From an uncultured Acidobacteriaceae bacterium (GTDB taxonomy: Bacteria > Acidobacteriota > Terriglobia > Terriglobales > Acidobacteriaceae): DNA of 64,000 bases. Made by a program: the position numbers and the translations under genes. The stretch lies in the NCBI GenBank assembly GCA_903842065.1, contig CAIMKZ010000106.1, forward strand, positions 1 to 64,000, read 5' to 3'. The notes under the pieces were generated by a model that saw only the letters and a program-made list of their open reading frames with translations, searched no databases and had not been told where the DNA came from. This document shows, one piece after another, positions 9,412-18,863 of this stretch; the first letter of the stretch is position 1, and each line of letters opens with the position of its first letter.

Positions 9412-10785
9412 TTATTTTCGCCTCAATAATTTCTTAACTTCGCCGACCTCCATGCCCATTCGCGCCGACCAGGACATGACGTCTCTTCCCTTTGCGATAT
9501 TCTCCTGCATCTGTCGACGCCAGGGTTCATCGTCGCGCAACCTGACCAAGGCCTTGGCCAAATTACCGGGAAAGCCGGCGGGATCTACTACTATTGCATT
9601 ACTGTCCGGCTCCAGAACGCCTTCGGTCGATCCGTCCTTCAGCGTGCCTACAATCTTGCCGATGTGCAGCGCCTCAATGATCGGGTTTCCAAGATTCGAC
9701 ACGTTGTTCAGCGAGAGCAGACAATCGCACCCATTCAGGTACTTATTGATCGATCCATGGGGCATCCAGCCCAGGAAGCGAACATCTTCATTGAGTCCGC
9801 GCTGTCGCGCCTGCTCGATCAGGCCCAGCCGGGCCTCGCCATCGCCGATGATTGTCAGCAACCATCTGCGGTTCGGATCCAGCTCTTTGATTGCAGCCAT
9901 CAGATCCAGAGCCCGATCCAGACGTTTCCAGCCTATGACGCGGCTGGTCACAATCATCAGAAAGGCGTCGGCCGGGATCTGGTTCTCTTCCCGCCACATC
10001 TGGGGAGCGAATCCTGGAATCGGAAAGACATCGTGCGATACGCCGTTCATCCAAAAGCGAACGCGATCGAGATCGCACTTCAGCATCTTACAAACTTCGT
10101 ACCCAAGTGTTCCGTCGTTGGCCATCATCAGCAGATCGGGCCGAACGATCGTCATGGCAGTAGCATGCGCTGGAAATCGCCAAACCGAGTCGCCAGCTGC
10201 CAGGTAGGGATGCAGGACCGTACCCTGAAATCTCGTCACCAACGGCCGTCTTCTGGTTACTGCGCTTACAACACCTGCTAGCGACGCACCGTAGATCTCG
10301 TAGCCATAGACGGCATCGACCCGCCGGGTCAGGGCTAGCCACACAGCCTTGATGAATCCGCCGCTTAGAAACGAGATGAGGCTCGCGGCCTCCATCAGAT
10401 TTCCAAATCGACTCTCAACTCCGAAGTTCAGCGATGGGCTTGCGGCAACCGCGGCATTTCCGGCCGCCTGCCCGGACGATGCTTCACGTTTTCTAAACAG
10501 GCCGAGCAGGCCCGAGACCGCCTTCGCAAGGATTCGCAGCAGCGGCGTGAAGAAGTGTATCTCCACATGATCTCTGATGTCGTCCGGCAGTTCCGATGGA
10601 TCAAGGTGAATGGTGTCGCCGCGGGGTCTGCCCGTCAGAACCACAACTCTAAATCCGCCTTCGACGTACCCTCTGACCGTATTGAGAAAACTCTGATTGC
10701 CCGTCTTCAGAAAATCAAACTGCGTGAGAAAGAGGATTCGCTTTTCCCCGGGCGCTATCTCGGCAAGACTCTTCTCTGTAGCCAA
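9412..10785 (-). CDS. glycosyltransferase, GT4-like
   Basis: A 457-residue GT-B glycosyltransferase, longer than its neighbours because of an insertion of about 60 residues (roughly 95-160) in the N-terminal domain. The C-terminal domain is recognisable from MIVTSRVIGWKRLDRALDLM, a typical start of a GT4 donor domain, and from CDCLLSLNNVSNLGNPIIEALHIGKIV, where GNPIIEALHIGK replaces the usual EGFGLVxLEAMACG. The asparagine-rich donor loop suggests an unusual donor. It is one of three glycosyltransferases in the locus and probably adds one residue of the repeat unit. Confidence 0.8.
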   Translation of the reverse strand: MATEKSLAEIAPGEKRILFLTQFDFLKTGNQSFLNTVRGYVEGGFRVVVLTGRPRGDTIHLDPSELPDDIRDHVEIHFFTPLLRILAKAVSGLLGLFRKREASSGQAAGNAAVAASPSLNFGVESRFGNLMEAASLISFLSGGFIKAVWLALTRRVDAVYGYEIYGASLAGVVSAVTRRRPLVTRFQGTVLHPYLAAGDSVWRFPAHATAMTIVRPDLLMMANDGTLGYEVCKMLKCDLDRVRFWMNGVSHDVFPIPGFAPQMWREENQIPADAFLMIVTSRVIGWKRLDRALDLMAAIKELDPNRRWLLTIIGDGEARLGLIEQARQRGLNEDVRFLGWMPHGSINKYLNGCDCLLSLNNVSNLGNPIIEALHIGKIVGTLKDGSTEGVLEPDSNAIVVDPAGFPGNLAKALVRLRDDEPWRRQMQENIAKGRDVMSWSARMGMEVGEVKKLLRRK

Positions 10786-10873
10786 TTTCCTCGTCCTTCA
10801 ATTCTGAGTTTTCCGTGATGGCTCGCTGCAGGGCGCATCGCATGCAACGGCCGAGCGCTACAACCGCGAGGAG

Positions 10874-11956
10874 TTACCGCGCCAGCGAAAATACAGCTTC
10901 GCATATCAACTTAGCCGCCTGGCCACTTCCGTAGGGTGAACCTTCGCGGCCCTTCCGCCCAATTGCTTCGAGCAGCTCCGCGGCAATGGTTTCGGCGTGA
11001 AACGCGGTAACGAGCCGGTTCCACCCTAGATCGACCAACTCAATCCATTCGGTTTCGGTCCGTAAGGTAAGGCAGGGCACTCGGAAGAAGAATGCTTCCT
11101 TTTGAATGCCGCCGGAATCCGTGGCGATCGCGGCCGCGTGCTTTTCCAGGTTCACCATATCCAGGTATCCGACCGGATCGATGAAGATAACTCCGCCGCT
11201 GTTCTCCTGCACGCCGAGGTTCAATATCTTGCGTGTGCGCGGATGCAGAGGAACGATTACGGGGATCTCCTGGCTGGCACGTACCAACCCGGCGATGATT
11301 GCCTGTAAGCGTTCCGGGCTGTCGGTATTCTCAGCGCGATGAACCGTCGCCAGCACATACCGCCCTGGCTCAACTCCCAGGCGGCTCAGAATCTGGCTCT
11401 GCCGCATCGCTTTGGCTGCAAAATAGAGTGCTGCGTCGAACATCACATCGCCAACCAGAGATATCTTCTCCGCCGAAACTCCCTCGCTCACCAGGTTCCT
11501 TATCGCCAGTTCGGTAGGCACAAGCAGCAAGTCAGAGGCATGATCGGTAAGAATGCGGTTGATCTCTTCCGGCATAGCGCGATTGAACGAGCGCAGTCCG
11601 GCTTCGACGTGTGCCACCGGGATGTGCAGCTTGGTTGCGGCCAGCGCGCCAGCGATGGTTGAGTTCGTATCGCCGTAAACCAGCACGCACTCGGGCCGTT
11701 CGCGCAACAGCACCTCTTCGATGCCCTCCAGCATGCGACCGGTCTGCAAACCATGCGAGCCCGATCCAATCCGCAGGTTATAGCCGGGTTCCGGCATCTC
11801 CAGTTCGCTGAAGAACACATCCGACATGCCGGCATCGTAGTGCTGTCCGGTATGCACAACAACTTCCTGGTGGCCCGCACAGGAGCGCAAGGCATGAGAA
11901 ACCATGGCTGCTTTTACAAACTGCGGTCTTGCTCCTATTACCGAAACGAACTTCAT
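10874..11956 (-). CDS. wbpI: UDP-N-acetylglucosamine 2-epimerase family, WbpI-like
   Basis: A 360-residue non-hydrolysing UDP-sugar 2-epimerase. The N-terminus has GARPQFVKAA where WecB has GTRPEAIK; GARPQF is the form I associate with WbpI, which epimerises UDP-GlcNAc(3NAc)A to UDP-ManNAc(3NAc)A. Other family marks are VYGDTNST, HVEAGLRS, PEEINR and the uridine-site TDSGGIQKEAF. The genes for the preceding pathway steps are in the same locus, which supports the WbpI reading over WecB (UDP-ManNAc synthesis). The enzyme is cytosolic. Substrate specificity is inferred from context plus one motif. Confidence 0.83.
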   Translation of the reverse strand: MKFVSVIGARPQFVKAAMVSHALRSCAGHQEVVVHTGQHYDAGMSDVFFSELEMPEPGYNLRIGSGSHGLQTGRMLEGIEEVLLRERPECVLVYGDTNSTIAGALAATKLHIPVAHVEAGLRSFNRAMPEEINRILTDHASDLLLVPTELAIRNLVSEGVSAEKISLVGDVMFDAALYFAAKAMRQSQILSRLGVEPGRYVLATVHRAENTDSPERLQAIIAGLVRASQEIPVIVPLHPRTRKILNLGVQENSGGVIFIDPVGYLDMVNLEKHAAAIATDSGGIQKEAFFFRVPCLTLRTETEWIELVDLGWNRLVTAFHAETIAAELLEAIGRKGREGSPYGSGQAAKLICEAVFSLAR

Positions 11957-12000
11957 CTATCTTCCTTGTACCGATCTCGATGTCAGACGCGATCGTTGCG

Positions 12001-12630
12001 TTAAGAGCACTTTACCGGTGCCTGGCAAGCATCTGCACTCCGGCTGCTCGCGTCTTCCCCGGACCTTAAGTTCTTGATCAACTTCGCCGGTACGCCGCCA
12101 ACAACGCAATAGCCTTCAGGAAAGCTTCTGTTCACCACGGCCCCAGCTCCCACTACCGTGTGCGGTCCCAACTCTACTCCAGGCAGAATCACCGCATTCA
12201 TTCCGATCCAGCATTTCTCGCCGATCCGAATGTCCGCGGGGGGAAGATGCAGGTCAGGGTCCAGTGGATCGTGATTGGTGGTTATCAGGCCGACGTTGGG
12301 CGCGATATATGTCCCTCGGCCGATTGATATTCTTCCGCCATAACACTGGAAGTAACATCCTACTGTTTGGAAATTGTTCAGATCGTCGGGATCGAACGCG
12401 ATGTTTTCGGCTGGAGGGGAGACGATCATGAACGGGCTTACCGGCCAGGGAATATGCCGATTGAAGCCTAGTATCTTCTGAAACAGGATTCCGCGCAGAA
12501 GCCAGCGCCAGCCAATGCTCGTCTCATCAAAATGACGGCCTCGCAGATAGCGTGAATCGTAGAACAGCGATCCAATTCCGCGCAGAGCGGGCACCAGCGG
12601 AACAAGAAATCTCTTGGGAACTCGCCACAT
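12001..12630 (-). CDS. hexapeptide-repeat acetyltransferase
   Basis: A 209-residue left-handed beta-helix acetyltransferase. It shows ISIGRGTYIAPNVGLITTNHD (the asparagine-histidine pair carries the likely catalytic His), IRIGEKCWIGMNAVILPGVELGPHTVVGAGAVV and the closing VGGVPAKLIKNL. The first 80 residues lack repeats and resemble the acceptor-binding front of WbbJ/VatD-like enzymes. It could acetylate the 4-amino sugar predicted from the WbpM-like dehydratase and second aminotransferase of this locus, or O-acetylate the polymer; the sequence does not decide. It lies 12 bases downstream of the flippase gene, in the same operon. Confidence 0.8.
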   Translation of the reverse strand: MWRVPKRFLVPLVPALRGIGSLFYDSRYLRGRHFDETSIGWRWLLRGILFQKILGFNRHIPWPVSPFMIVSPPAENIAFDPDDLNNFQTVGCYFQCYGGRISIGRGTYIAPNVGLITTNHDPLDPDLHLPPADIRIGEKCWIGMNAVILPGVELGPHTVVGAGAVVNRSFPEGYCVVGGVPAKLIKNLRSGEDASSRSADACQAPVKCS

Positions 12631-12642
12631 TCTGTTTAGCCT

Positions 12643-13968
12643 CTACTCGACCTGAAGGGCATTCTTGCCCACGCATACTCCATAAGTTGTGAAGTAGGCG
12701 CAATAGCAAAGAGTCATAACTAATGAATAAACGCCAATAGCGCGAAGCGGATCGGGGTGACCAACCGCAAACCATGTAAACACAATCGCCATTGCAACCA
12801 GTCGCATAATGTCCAGTGCAAGTTGCAGACGCAGTTTACCGAGAATTGCAAGTGTCTGCGAGAGTGGACTATTGGTGAACTGAGCTAGAAAGAGCGGCGC
12901 CATAATTCCGAAATACTGGGCTGCGGGCTTCCAGCGGGCTCCGAACAGAATCGGCACCAGAGGCTGAGCAAGTATGGCGACAGGGACAATGACCACAACA
13001 CCGATGAGGAACAGCCATTTTGCGGTCGTCCAGAATCGCTGCTTCAGCAGATTGCTGGAGCTTCTGGCCCAGCGCGATGCCTCGGCAAGATACACCTGAG
13101 CCACAGCGTTCCCAAGCAGGCTCAAAGGAATCCCCATTATGCGCTGCGACAGCATAAAGTAGCCCGCTGAAGTAGTGCCCAGCACCAGCGCGATCATGCC
13201 CGCCGGGAGCGATGAGGAAACAGCCGTAAGAAGGCTAGACTGCGAGGACCACAGAGGATATGCGGCATACTCACGCGCAGTACCCAATAGCCTTCGCGGT
13301 GCCAGCAGCATTCCGCGCAGGATCTTAACCTGCTTCACCTTGCGCAGTAACGAGAAGATGCCCGCCGATTGGCTGATGATGGTGCTGATCGCCAGCCCGG
13401 CCGGACCTATCTTTAAAAAGCCTGCGGCCAATTGTGCAGCGGAGGACCCGATGCCCTGCTGCATCCTCGTGCTAGCGACTACGCCGTACGCTCTATGGCG
13501 TAAGGCCAGCATGCTCAGCACCTGGTAACAGCCGGTCAGAAACACTCCGATCGGGACCAGCAGCAGCAGTCGGGCTGCGGAACTATATCCGAAGTGCGTA
13601 ACCAGTAGGCTGGCGGCAGCAGGCTCCACCGCTTGCAGGAACAAACTTAATAATGCCGCTACATAGATTCCAATCGCAGCTAATTCCACTGCTTTGGTCT
13701 CGTCGTCCGGCATTACGATCGACAAGTCATAACGCAAATTCGCGATAGGCCCTATCAGGCCGAGTACCGTTGAAAAAATAGCGAATACGCCAAAGTCGGC
13801 AGGGGAATAGAGACGTGTAACGATCGGCGAGACCAGGATCGGCAGCGCCTGCGACAGCGCGGAACCGCTGAGCAGCAGCGTCACGCTTCTCAGTGTCGAC
13901 TGCTCAGACCGCCAAATTTTCCGCCAGAGCCTCATCGGCGTCTGCCAGAGTTGCGATATCGATTCCAT
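12643..13968 (-). CDS. Wzx-type polysaccharide flippase
   Basis: A 441-residue membrane protein with about 12-14 hydrophobic segments, of the polysaccharide-transporter (PST/MOP) family. The beginning (LLSGSALSQALPILVSPIVTRLYSPADFGVFAIF) is typical: a hydrophobic helix, then TRLYSPxDFGxF. It flips undecaprenyl-pyrophosphate-linked repeat units from the cytosolic to the periplasmic face, handing them to the Wzy-like protein encoded at 6.5-8.0 kb. Its presence, with Wzc, Wza and a Wzy candidate, identifies the locus as Wzx/Wzy-dependent rather than ABC-dependent. Confidence 0.88.
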   Translation of the reverse strand: MESISQLWQTPMRLWRKIWRSEQSTLRSVTLLLSGSALSQALPILVSPIVTRLYSPADFGVFAIFSTVLGLIGPIANLRYDLSIVMPDDETKAVELAAIGIYVAALLSLFLQAVEPAAASLLVTHFGYSSAARLLLLVPIGVFLTGCYQVLSMLALRHRAYGVVASTRMQQGIGSSAAQLAAGFLKIGPAGLAISTIISQSAGIFSLLRKVKQVKILRGMLLAPRRLLGTAREYAAYPLWSSQSSLLTAVSSSLPAGMIALVLGTTSAGYFMLSQRIMGIPLSLLGNAVAQVYLAEASRWARSSSNLLKQRFWTTAKWLFLIGVVVIVPVAILAQPLVPILFGARWKPAAQYFGIMAPLFLAQFTNSPLSQTLAILGKLRLQLALDIMRLVAMAIVFTWFAVGHPDPLRAIGVYSLVMTLCYCAYFTTYGVCVGKNALQVE

Positions 13969-14000
13969 GAAATGTTTGTCTTCGATCTCTTTGCCGGCTC

Positions 14001-15218
14001 CTATTGGCTGGCCGATTGCAATACAGCGTCGATCGCTTCACGTGTGGAAGCAATTTCATTCCTGCTCAATGTCGGGTGAACAAGGAACGTAATGCTGGTC
14101 TCGGACAGCTCGGCGGCAACAGGCAGGCGCGGCTCCGGCCTCCAGTTCTCCGGGAACGCCTTCTCAAGATACACTTCGCCACAACTGCCCACGTTGCACC
14201 GCACTCCAAGCGCCGTCAGCTCCGTCTGAATTCGGTCACGGCTCCATCCCGAGCGCAGTTTTTCAGGCCGCACAAAAGCATACAGCCGATAGTACGAATG
14301 CCGGATATGCGCGGCAGGCACTGGAACGCGCATACAGGAAAATGCACTCAGATGCGAGATCAGAGCCTCGGCGTTCCTGCGTCTGGCCTCAACCCAGCCA
14401 TCGAGCTTGCCCAGCTGAATCCGCCCAATTGCCGACTGAATTTCGGTAAGCCGCCAGTTGCTGCCGAACGACTCATGCAGCCAGCGAAATCCCGGCTGGT
14501 GCTCGCGCCGATAGACGGCGTCGTAGCTCTTGCCATGATCCTTGTAGGCCCAGGCGGCCTCGAACTGCTCGTCCGAGTTGAGCGCGATCAGGCCCCCCTC
14601 GCCGGCCGTGGTGATGATCTTGTCCTGACAGAAGGAGAAAGCGCCAATATCTCCGATCGATCCGACCGGACGTCCTTTATACGTTGCCCCGTGCGCCTGC
14701 GCGCAATCCTCGATCACCTTCAGGCCGTGCTCTTTGGCCAGGGCGGTGATCGCATCCATCTCGCAGGGCCACCCGGCAAGATGAACAACAATAATCGCCT
14801 TGGTGGCCGGCGTCAGAACTGCGCGGATCGATTCCGCGGTGATGTTCTGGCTATCGGGATCAACATCGGCGAAGACAGGCCGCGCACCGAGAGACACGGC
14901 ACAACTGGCCGATGCGATAAACGTACGCGGAGTGGTGACGACTTCGTCTCCGGGGCCAATGCCCAGTACGCGTAGCGCTAACTCAAGTGCCAGAGTTCCG
15001 TTTGCTAACGCAACTGAATGGCGGCGTCCGAGATAAGCCGCATACTCCCTCTCGAACTCCCTTCCTTCACTGCCCGTCCAATAATTGACCGCGCCGCTTT
15101 CAAGTACACGGTCTGCTGCATCCCGCTCATCCCGCTCATAGAACGGCCAGCGTCCGTTCCCTTCCGTGGGTGTAGGCTTAGCCTGATTTGCTTCGGAACC
15201 ACCTGATACTGGCAGCAT
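14001..15218 (-). CDS. DegT/DnrJ/EryC1 aminotransferase (second copy)
   Basis: A PLP-dependent sugar aminotransferase with the lysine in SFCQDKIITTAGEGG, EDCAQAHG and NGTLALELAL intact. It is clearly different from the WbpE-like protein of the same locus. The SFCQDK form and the AYKDHGKS segment are features I associate with C4 aminotransferases acting on 4-keto-6-deoxy sugars, so it may use the product of the WbpM-like dehydratase encoded at 19.4-21.4 kb. I chose ATG at 15218 because AAGGAAG precedes it at good spacing; a GTG (15239) and an ATG (15233) upstream are alternatives with poorer sites. About 405 residues. Substrate is inference. Confidence 0.8.
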   Translation of the reverse strand: MLPVSGGSEANQAKPTPTEGNGRWPFYERDERDAADRVLESGAVNYWTGSEGREFEREYAAYLGRRHSVALANGTLALELALRVLGIGPGDEVVTTPRTFIASASCAVSLGARPVFADVDPDSQNITAESIRAVLTPATKAIIVVHLAGWPCEMDAITALAKEHGLKVIEDCAQAHGATYKGRPVGSIGDIGAFSFCQDKIITTAGEGGLIALNSDEQFEAAWAYKDHGKSYDAVYRREHQPGFRWLHESFGSNWRLTEIQSAIGRIQLGKLDGWVEARRRNAEALISHLSAFSCMRVPVPAAHIRHSYYRLYAFVRPEKLRSGWSRDRIQTELTALGVRCNVGSCGEVYLEKAFPENWRPEPRLPVAAELSETSITFLVHPTLSRNEIASTREAIDAVLQSASQ

Positions 15219-15469
15219 TCCACTTCCTTGCATTCGCACCGGTTAAATGTTGGGGTCTGGATAGACTTTCGTCGCCGCTGCTCGTCATCTCATTCAGGCG
15301 GCTGCGCTCTGGATGAGAAGAACCATGCAGCTCCGCCCGGAATCAGAACTCCTCTTCCCGAAAATAGCGGAGAGTGGTTTTTTAGTCTTCCGAGTGGACC
15401 AGCGAAACTTCGTACTCAGCCGCGGCTCACTTTCACAGCCGCAGCTATCTCGCCTATGGCCAGAAATCC
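15219..15469. other. intergenic, no gene seen
   Basis: About 250 bases between the aminotransferase and wza-like genes. Overlapping short reading frames on both strands have no recognisable content. No clear terminator or promoter was found; the locus may be transcribed through. Confidence 0.5.
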
Positions 15470-16462
15470 TTACATGCCGCGATAGACTGTAGCGGAAGCG
15501 GCCGCCGACAGGATCGCCTGTGATCCGTTCAACGTTAGCTTCCATATGCTGGTGGGTATAAAGAGAACATCCGAGGGGCGTAGTGCAACATCGGTGCTCT
15601 TTCCTTGAACGATCTTCTTGTATGGCAGCGCAATGTGTACGACTGTACCGTCATCGTTGCGGCGCAGAAGATACACATTCCTGGTCGATGCCGTATTGGC
15701 AGTACCCATTGCCAGCGAGACCGCCTGCAGCATGGTAAGTTTTCCCTCGTCCTGCATCACGAATCCGCCGGCGCGATTTACGCCGCCCAGCACGTAAACG
15801 ATTCCCGCGCGCTTGACCAGAATCGTGTCCCCGGGATGCACCAGCACGCTTTGAACGTCTTTCGGGTCCGTGGATCGTGAATAGTGAATCTGCACTGGCG
15901 GATTGCCGGGCGTGGCACTCGTTATCTGCACCATGTCGCCAGCCAGATCGGTGGGCCCGCCGGCAAGTGCCAGTACATCGACCAGTTTCCGCGGCGCCAG
16001 GAGTGGATACTTTCCGGCTGAACCAACTTCACCCAGAATAGTTACTTCGGGAGCCGTGTATTCAGCGATCGAGAGCATAACCTGAGGATTGTTCAGTATC
16101 TTATTGTCGAGCAGTTTCTGCCTGATCGCAGAACTGGCTTCAGCGGCAGAGGCCCCCGCGACATGAAGCGATCCAATAAATGGTAATTGGATTTCGCCCC
16201 TCTCATCGACGCGATACGTACCGGAGTAGTCGGCATCGTCAAGCACATTCAATGCGAGCAGAAAGCCCGGAGCAATCCTCAGCTTATCGAAATCGGCGGG
16301 TACGGTAGTAACCGTATGGGTCCCCGAATCCGCCTGCGACCGATTCGTTCTTACCTCGTTTTGCAGTCTTTGCTGTAGTTCGATTTGCCCGCTGGCCGGG
16401 ACCCCTGAGGCCAGCAGAGCCAGCGCAGTCGCAAAGGAAACATAAATCAAGTTAGTCTTCAT
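15470..16462 (-). CDS. Wza-like outer-membrane polysaccharide export protein
   Basis: A 330-residue export protein when read from ATG 16462. It begins MKTNLIYVSFATALALLASGVPASG, a signal peptide without an obvious lipobox cysteine. A Poly_export domain follows (PGFLLALNVLDDADYSGTYRVDERGEIQLPFIGSL), then SLBB-type domains (VTILGEVGSAGKYPLL; VYVLGGVNRAGGFVM). It forms the periplasmic/outer-membrane channel working with the Wzc-like kinase. GAGGAGAAATCC is an ideal ribosome-binding site for this start, which overlaps the end of the wzc-like gene by 11 bases. A longer frame up to 16549 exists only because the repeat coding for the Wzc tail has no stops in the other frame. Confidence 0.9.
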   Translation of the reverse strand: MKTNLIYVSFATALALLASGVPASGQIELQQRLQNEVRTNRSQADSGTHTVTTVPADFDKLRIAPGFLLALNVLDDADYSGTYRVDERGEIQLPFIGSLHVAGASAAEASSAIRQKLLDNKILNNPQVMLSIAEYTAPEVTILGEVGSAGKYPLLAPRKLVDVLALAGGPTDLAGDMVQITSATPGNPPVQIHYSRSTDPKDVQSVLVHPGDTILVKRAGIVYVLGGVNRAGGFVMQDEGKLTMLQAVSLAMGTANTASTRNVYLLRRNDDGTVVHIALPYKKIVQGKSTDVALRPSDVLFIPTSIWKLTLNGSQAILSAAASATVYRGM

Positions 16463-18863
16463 TGGATTTCTCCTCACCGTAGTAGGAGCCATAGTGCTTG
16501 TAAGCCTTCCCATAGCCATAACCGTATCCATAGCCATATCCGTATCCATAGCCTTCAGGATCGAGAATTCGGCTTACGCGATTCAGTACAAAGCCGATTA
16601 TTGGAATGGAGTTTCTTTCGATCACCTGTGCGGCTCGTGCCAACTGCGGACGAGTTACTACGCCCGCGAGCGACACCCATATGGCTGCGTCCGCCTTCTG
16701 CGCAATTGTGATTGCGTCGGTCAGCAGCAGCGCCGGCGGGCTATCAACAAAGATCACGTCGTAAGACCCACGCAACCTCTCCAGCAACTGCTCGAACCCG
16801 CTGGAGCCCAGCATCTCCGAGGGCAGGGGAGGCTTAGGCCCGGCAGCCAGCACATCGAGAGTGGGTACGTAGATTCCGCGCGCAATTGCGTCGTCGAGTG
16901 ATATCGCACCGGCCAGCACATTGCTCAATCCAATTTCATTCGACACACCCAGTACATGCTGCATCGTCGGGCGACGCAGATCGGCCTCTACGATGATCAC
17001 TCTTTTACCGTGCTGCGCAAAGGAAACGGCCAGGTTCGCGCACATTGTTGACTTGCCCTCTCCGGGCATGCAACTGGTTACGAGAACAATCTGTGAGCCA
17101 CCGCTATGCCCTGCAAGCATGATCGAAGTGCGCAAGGATCGGAACGCTTCAGCAGCCACCGATTCGGGATGTTCCAGAATCCAGACTTTATAGGTTCCTC
17201 CCTCTTCGCTTTCTTCCACCTTGTGCTTTTCTTTTTCAGGCGAAGCGCCATAGGCGCCATAAGCACCATAAGTTGTACCGTATCCATACCCCTTCCCCGT
17301 GGCACCGAAATTGGGAATGATTCCGATCACCGGTATCGAAGTAATTTCTTCCACTTCAAGCGGTGTAACTACCGTTCGGTCCATGCTATCGGCGGCAAAT
17401 GCCAAAGCAATGCCAAGCACCAGGCCTATCAACAGGCCCAGGCCCATATTGAAAGTGCGCACCGGACGTATTGGCACCGACTGCGTCCGCGCTGGATCCA
17501 CCACTGTAATATTTGTCGCCTGGATTCCTGCCGATACATTCGCCTCTTGCAACTTAGTGTAGAGATCCTCGTAAAGGCGCTTCCGAGACATAGCCTCTTG
17601 GCTAAGTACAGCGAATTGCACTGCCTTTTCATTCAGCTTCGCGGCTTCAGCCTGTTGCTGATCGAATTGCTTTCGAACCAGATCCTCGGTTCGCTTTGCA
17701 AGTTGAAAATCGCCCTGTGCGCGCTTCGTGATCTCCTGTATTTCGTTCGAGATCTCTGCATCTATTGCATGGAGCTGGGTCTCCATGTCCTTGAGATGGC
17801 GGTTATTCTGCCCTAAGTTTGTTGCCGCTTGGGCGAGCGCGATCTTGAGCTGATTCTCCTGTTGTCGAAGTTGCAGCAGATTGGACAGCCCGCCGCCTTC
17901 GGTCAGTACTAGAGATTTGCTTTGCAGCGCCATCGGATCCTGAGCGAGGCCAACAATCACATCTCCCTCACCGCCGCTGACAATGCGGTAGATCGCCTCT
18001 TTCTCAATGCGGTTTGATTCCGCATTGGTCAATTCCGTGTTGAGCGCATCGAGCTTTTGAATCACGACGCTGTGGATCTCTCCGCCGCCGGAGGAACTGT
18101 CGCCGCCAGAGGCTTGAAGACTAAGTATTCCGGACTCTCTTTCGAAATCTGTAAGCCTCTTCTCCGATTCCTCTACATTCGACTTGAGTTCGGACAGCTG
18201 CTTGGTGAGCCAGTTAGATGCTTCCGCAGTTGCGTTGTAGTGGGACTGAAGATACTGACCCTTGTAGCTGTCGATGATAGCGTTGGCTATCGTCGCTGCC
18301 TGTGGAGCATCCTGACTTTCAAATGTCACCCTGATGAGACGTGTACCTCGCGTGGGTTGCACGCTCAGATGGCTCCTGAAGATTCGCAGCAATACCGTTC
18401 GCCTGACGGGCGATTGATCGAGAGGCACCGAAGCCTGAGGATCGGCACCGGGCCTAGCGGTGAACGGGGCTTGAGATGCAAGATTCAGCCGCTCAATCAC
18501 GTCAAGCGCCAGCGAGTCACCCTGAAGAATCGCTGTCTCTGTCTGGAGATCGGTCTGAAAGTCTCCTCCGGACGACAACTGCTGACCCAGTGCATCCTGT
18601 AGGCTCAGGTCGAGTGAACCGCCGCTGCTCTTGTTTAGCTCAATCGTCGCTGTAGCCTCATACACACGCGGTGTCATCGAAGTAATGATGAAGGCCGCAA
18701 CCAGGCAAAGCAATACTGAAGAGATGATCCAGAATCGACGACGAACCAGTACGCGCATGAGGTTTCGCAGTACATGATCGCTCGGTGCAGCATGACTGAT
18801 ACCAGCCAGCTCCGACCCTGCTGATTGCTCTGTTCTAAGGAGTGGGGTTTCGCTGTTTCTCAA
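16452..18863 (-). CDS. Wzc-like chain-length determinant and BY-kinase
   Basis: An 803-residue bacterial tyrosine kinase with fused chain-length domain. Transmembrane helices lie at about 43-63 and 472-492, enclosing a periplasmic Wzz domain with long coiled coil (about 210-430). The cytosolic kinase has Walker A CMPGEGKST (598-606), Walker A' VIIVEADLRR (622-631) and Walker B VIFVDSP (703-709). The C-terminus is extremely tyrosine-rich: seven consecutive Gly-Tyr pairs from residue 771, then four more tyrosines, the cluster that autophosphorylates in this family. A second Tyr/Gly-rich stretch lies at 524-540 just before the kinase. It controls polymer length and export with Wza. No partner phosphatase gene (Wzb) was seen. 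Confidence 0.93.
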   Translation of the reverse strand: MRNSETPLLRTEQSAGSELAGISHAAPSDHVLRNLMRVLVRRRFWIISSVLLCLVAAFIITSMTPRVYEATATIELNKSSGGSLDLSLQDALGQQLSSGGDFQTDLQTETAILQGDSLALDVIERLNLASQAPFTARPGADPQASVPLDQSPVRRTVLLRIFRSHLSVQPTRGTRLIRVTFESQDAPQAATIANAIIDSYKGQYLQSHYNATAEASNWLTKQLSELKSNVEESEKRLTDFERESGILSLQASGGDSSSGGGEIHSVVIQKLDALNTELTNAESNRIEKEAIYRIVSGGEGDVIVGLAQDPMALQSKSLVLTEGGGLSNLLQLRQQENQLKIALAQAATNLGQNNRHLKDMETQLHAIDAEISNEIQEITKRAQGDFQLAKRTEDLVRKQFDQQQAEAAKLNEKAVQFAVLSQEAMSRKRLYEDLYTKLQEANVSAGIQATNITVVDPARTQSVPIRPVRTFNMGLGLLIGLVLGIALAFAADSMDRTVVTPLEVEEITSIPVIGIIPNFGATGKGYGYGTTYGAYGAYGASPEKEKHKVEESEEGGTYKVWILEHPESVAAEAFRSLRTSIMLAGHSGGSQIVLVTSCMPGEGKSTMCANLAVSFAQHGKRVIIVEADLRRPTMQHVLGVSNEIGLSNVLAGAISLDDAIARGIYVPTLDVLAAGPKPPLPSEMLGSSGFEQLLERLRGSYDVIFVDSPPALLLTDAITIAQKADAAIWVSLAGVVTRPQLARAAQVIERNSIPIIGFVLNRVSRILDPEGYGYGYGYGYGYGYGKAYKHYGSYYGEEKSNED
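16513..16554 (-). repeat. six-base coding repeat for the Gly-Tyr tail
   Basis: Seven consecutive GGN-TAY hexamers encode the Gly-Tyr tail of the Wzc-like kinase. Such a short in-frame repeat can gain or lose units by slippage without changing frame, changing the number of phospho-acceptor tyrosines. The repeat also keeps an alternative frame free of stops, which explains the artificial N-terminal extension of the wza-like frame. Confidence 0.8.

Noticed and set aside
10874-11956. Assigning the epimerase to WecB (UDP-ManNAc synthesis)
   Set aside because: The N-terminus has GARPQF rather than GTRPE, and the locus has the WbpA, WbpB/D and WbpE-like enzymes that make the WbpI substrate. WecB remains possible but less likely.
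16463-16549. N-terminal extension of the wza-like frame
   Set aside because: It reads the Gly-Tyr repeat of the kinase gene in another frame. The signal peptide and an ideal ribosome site put the start at 16462.
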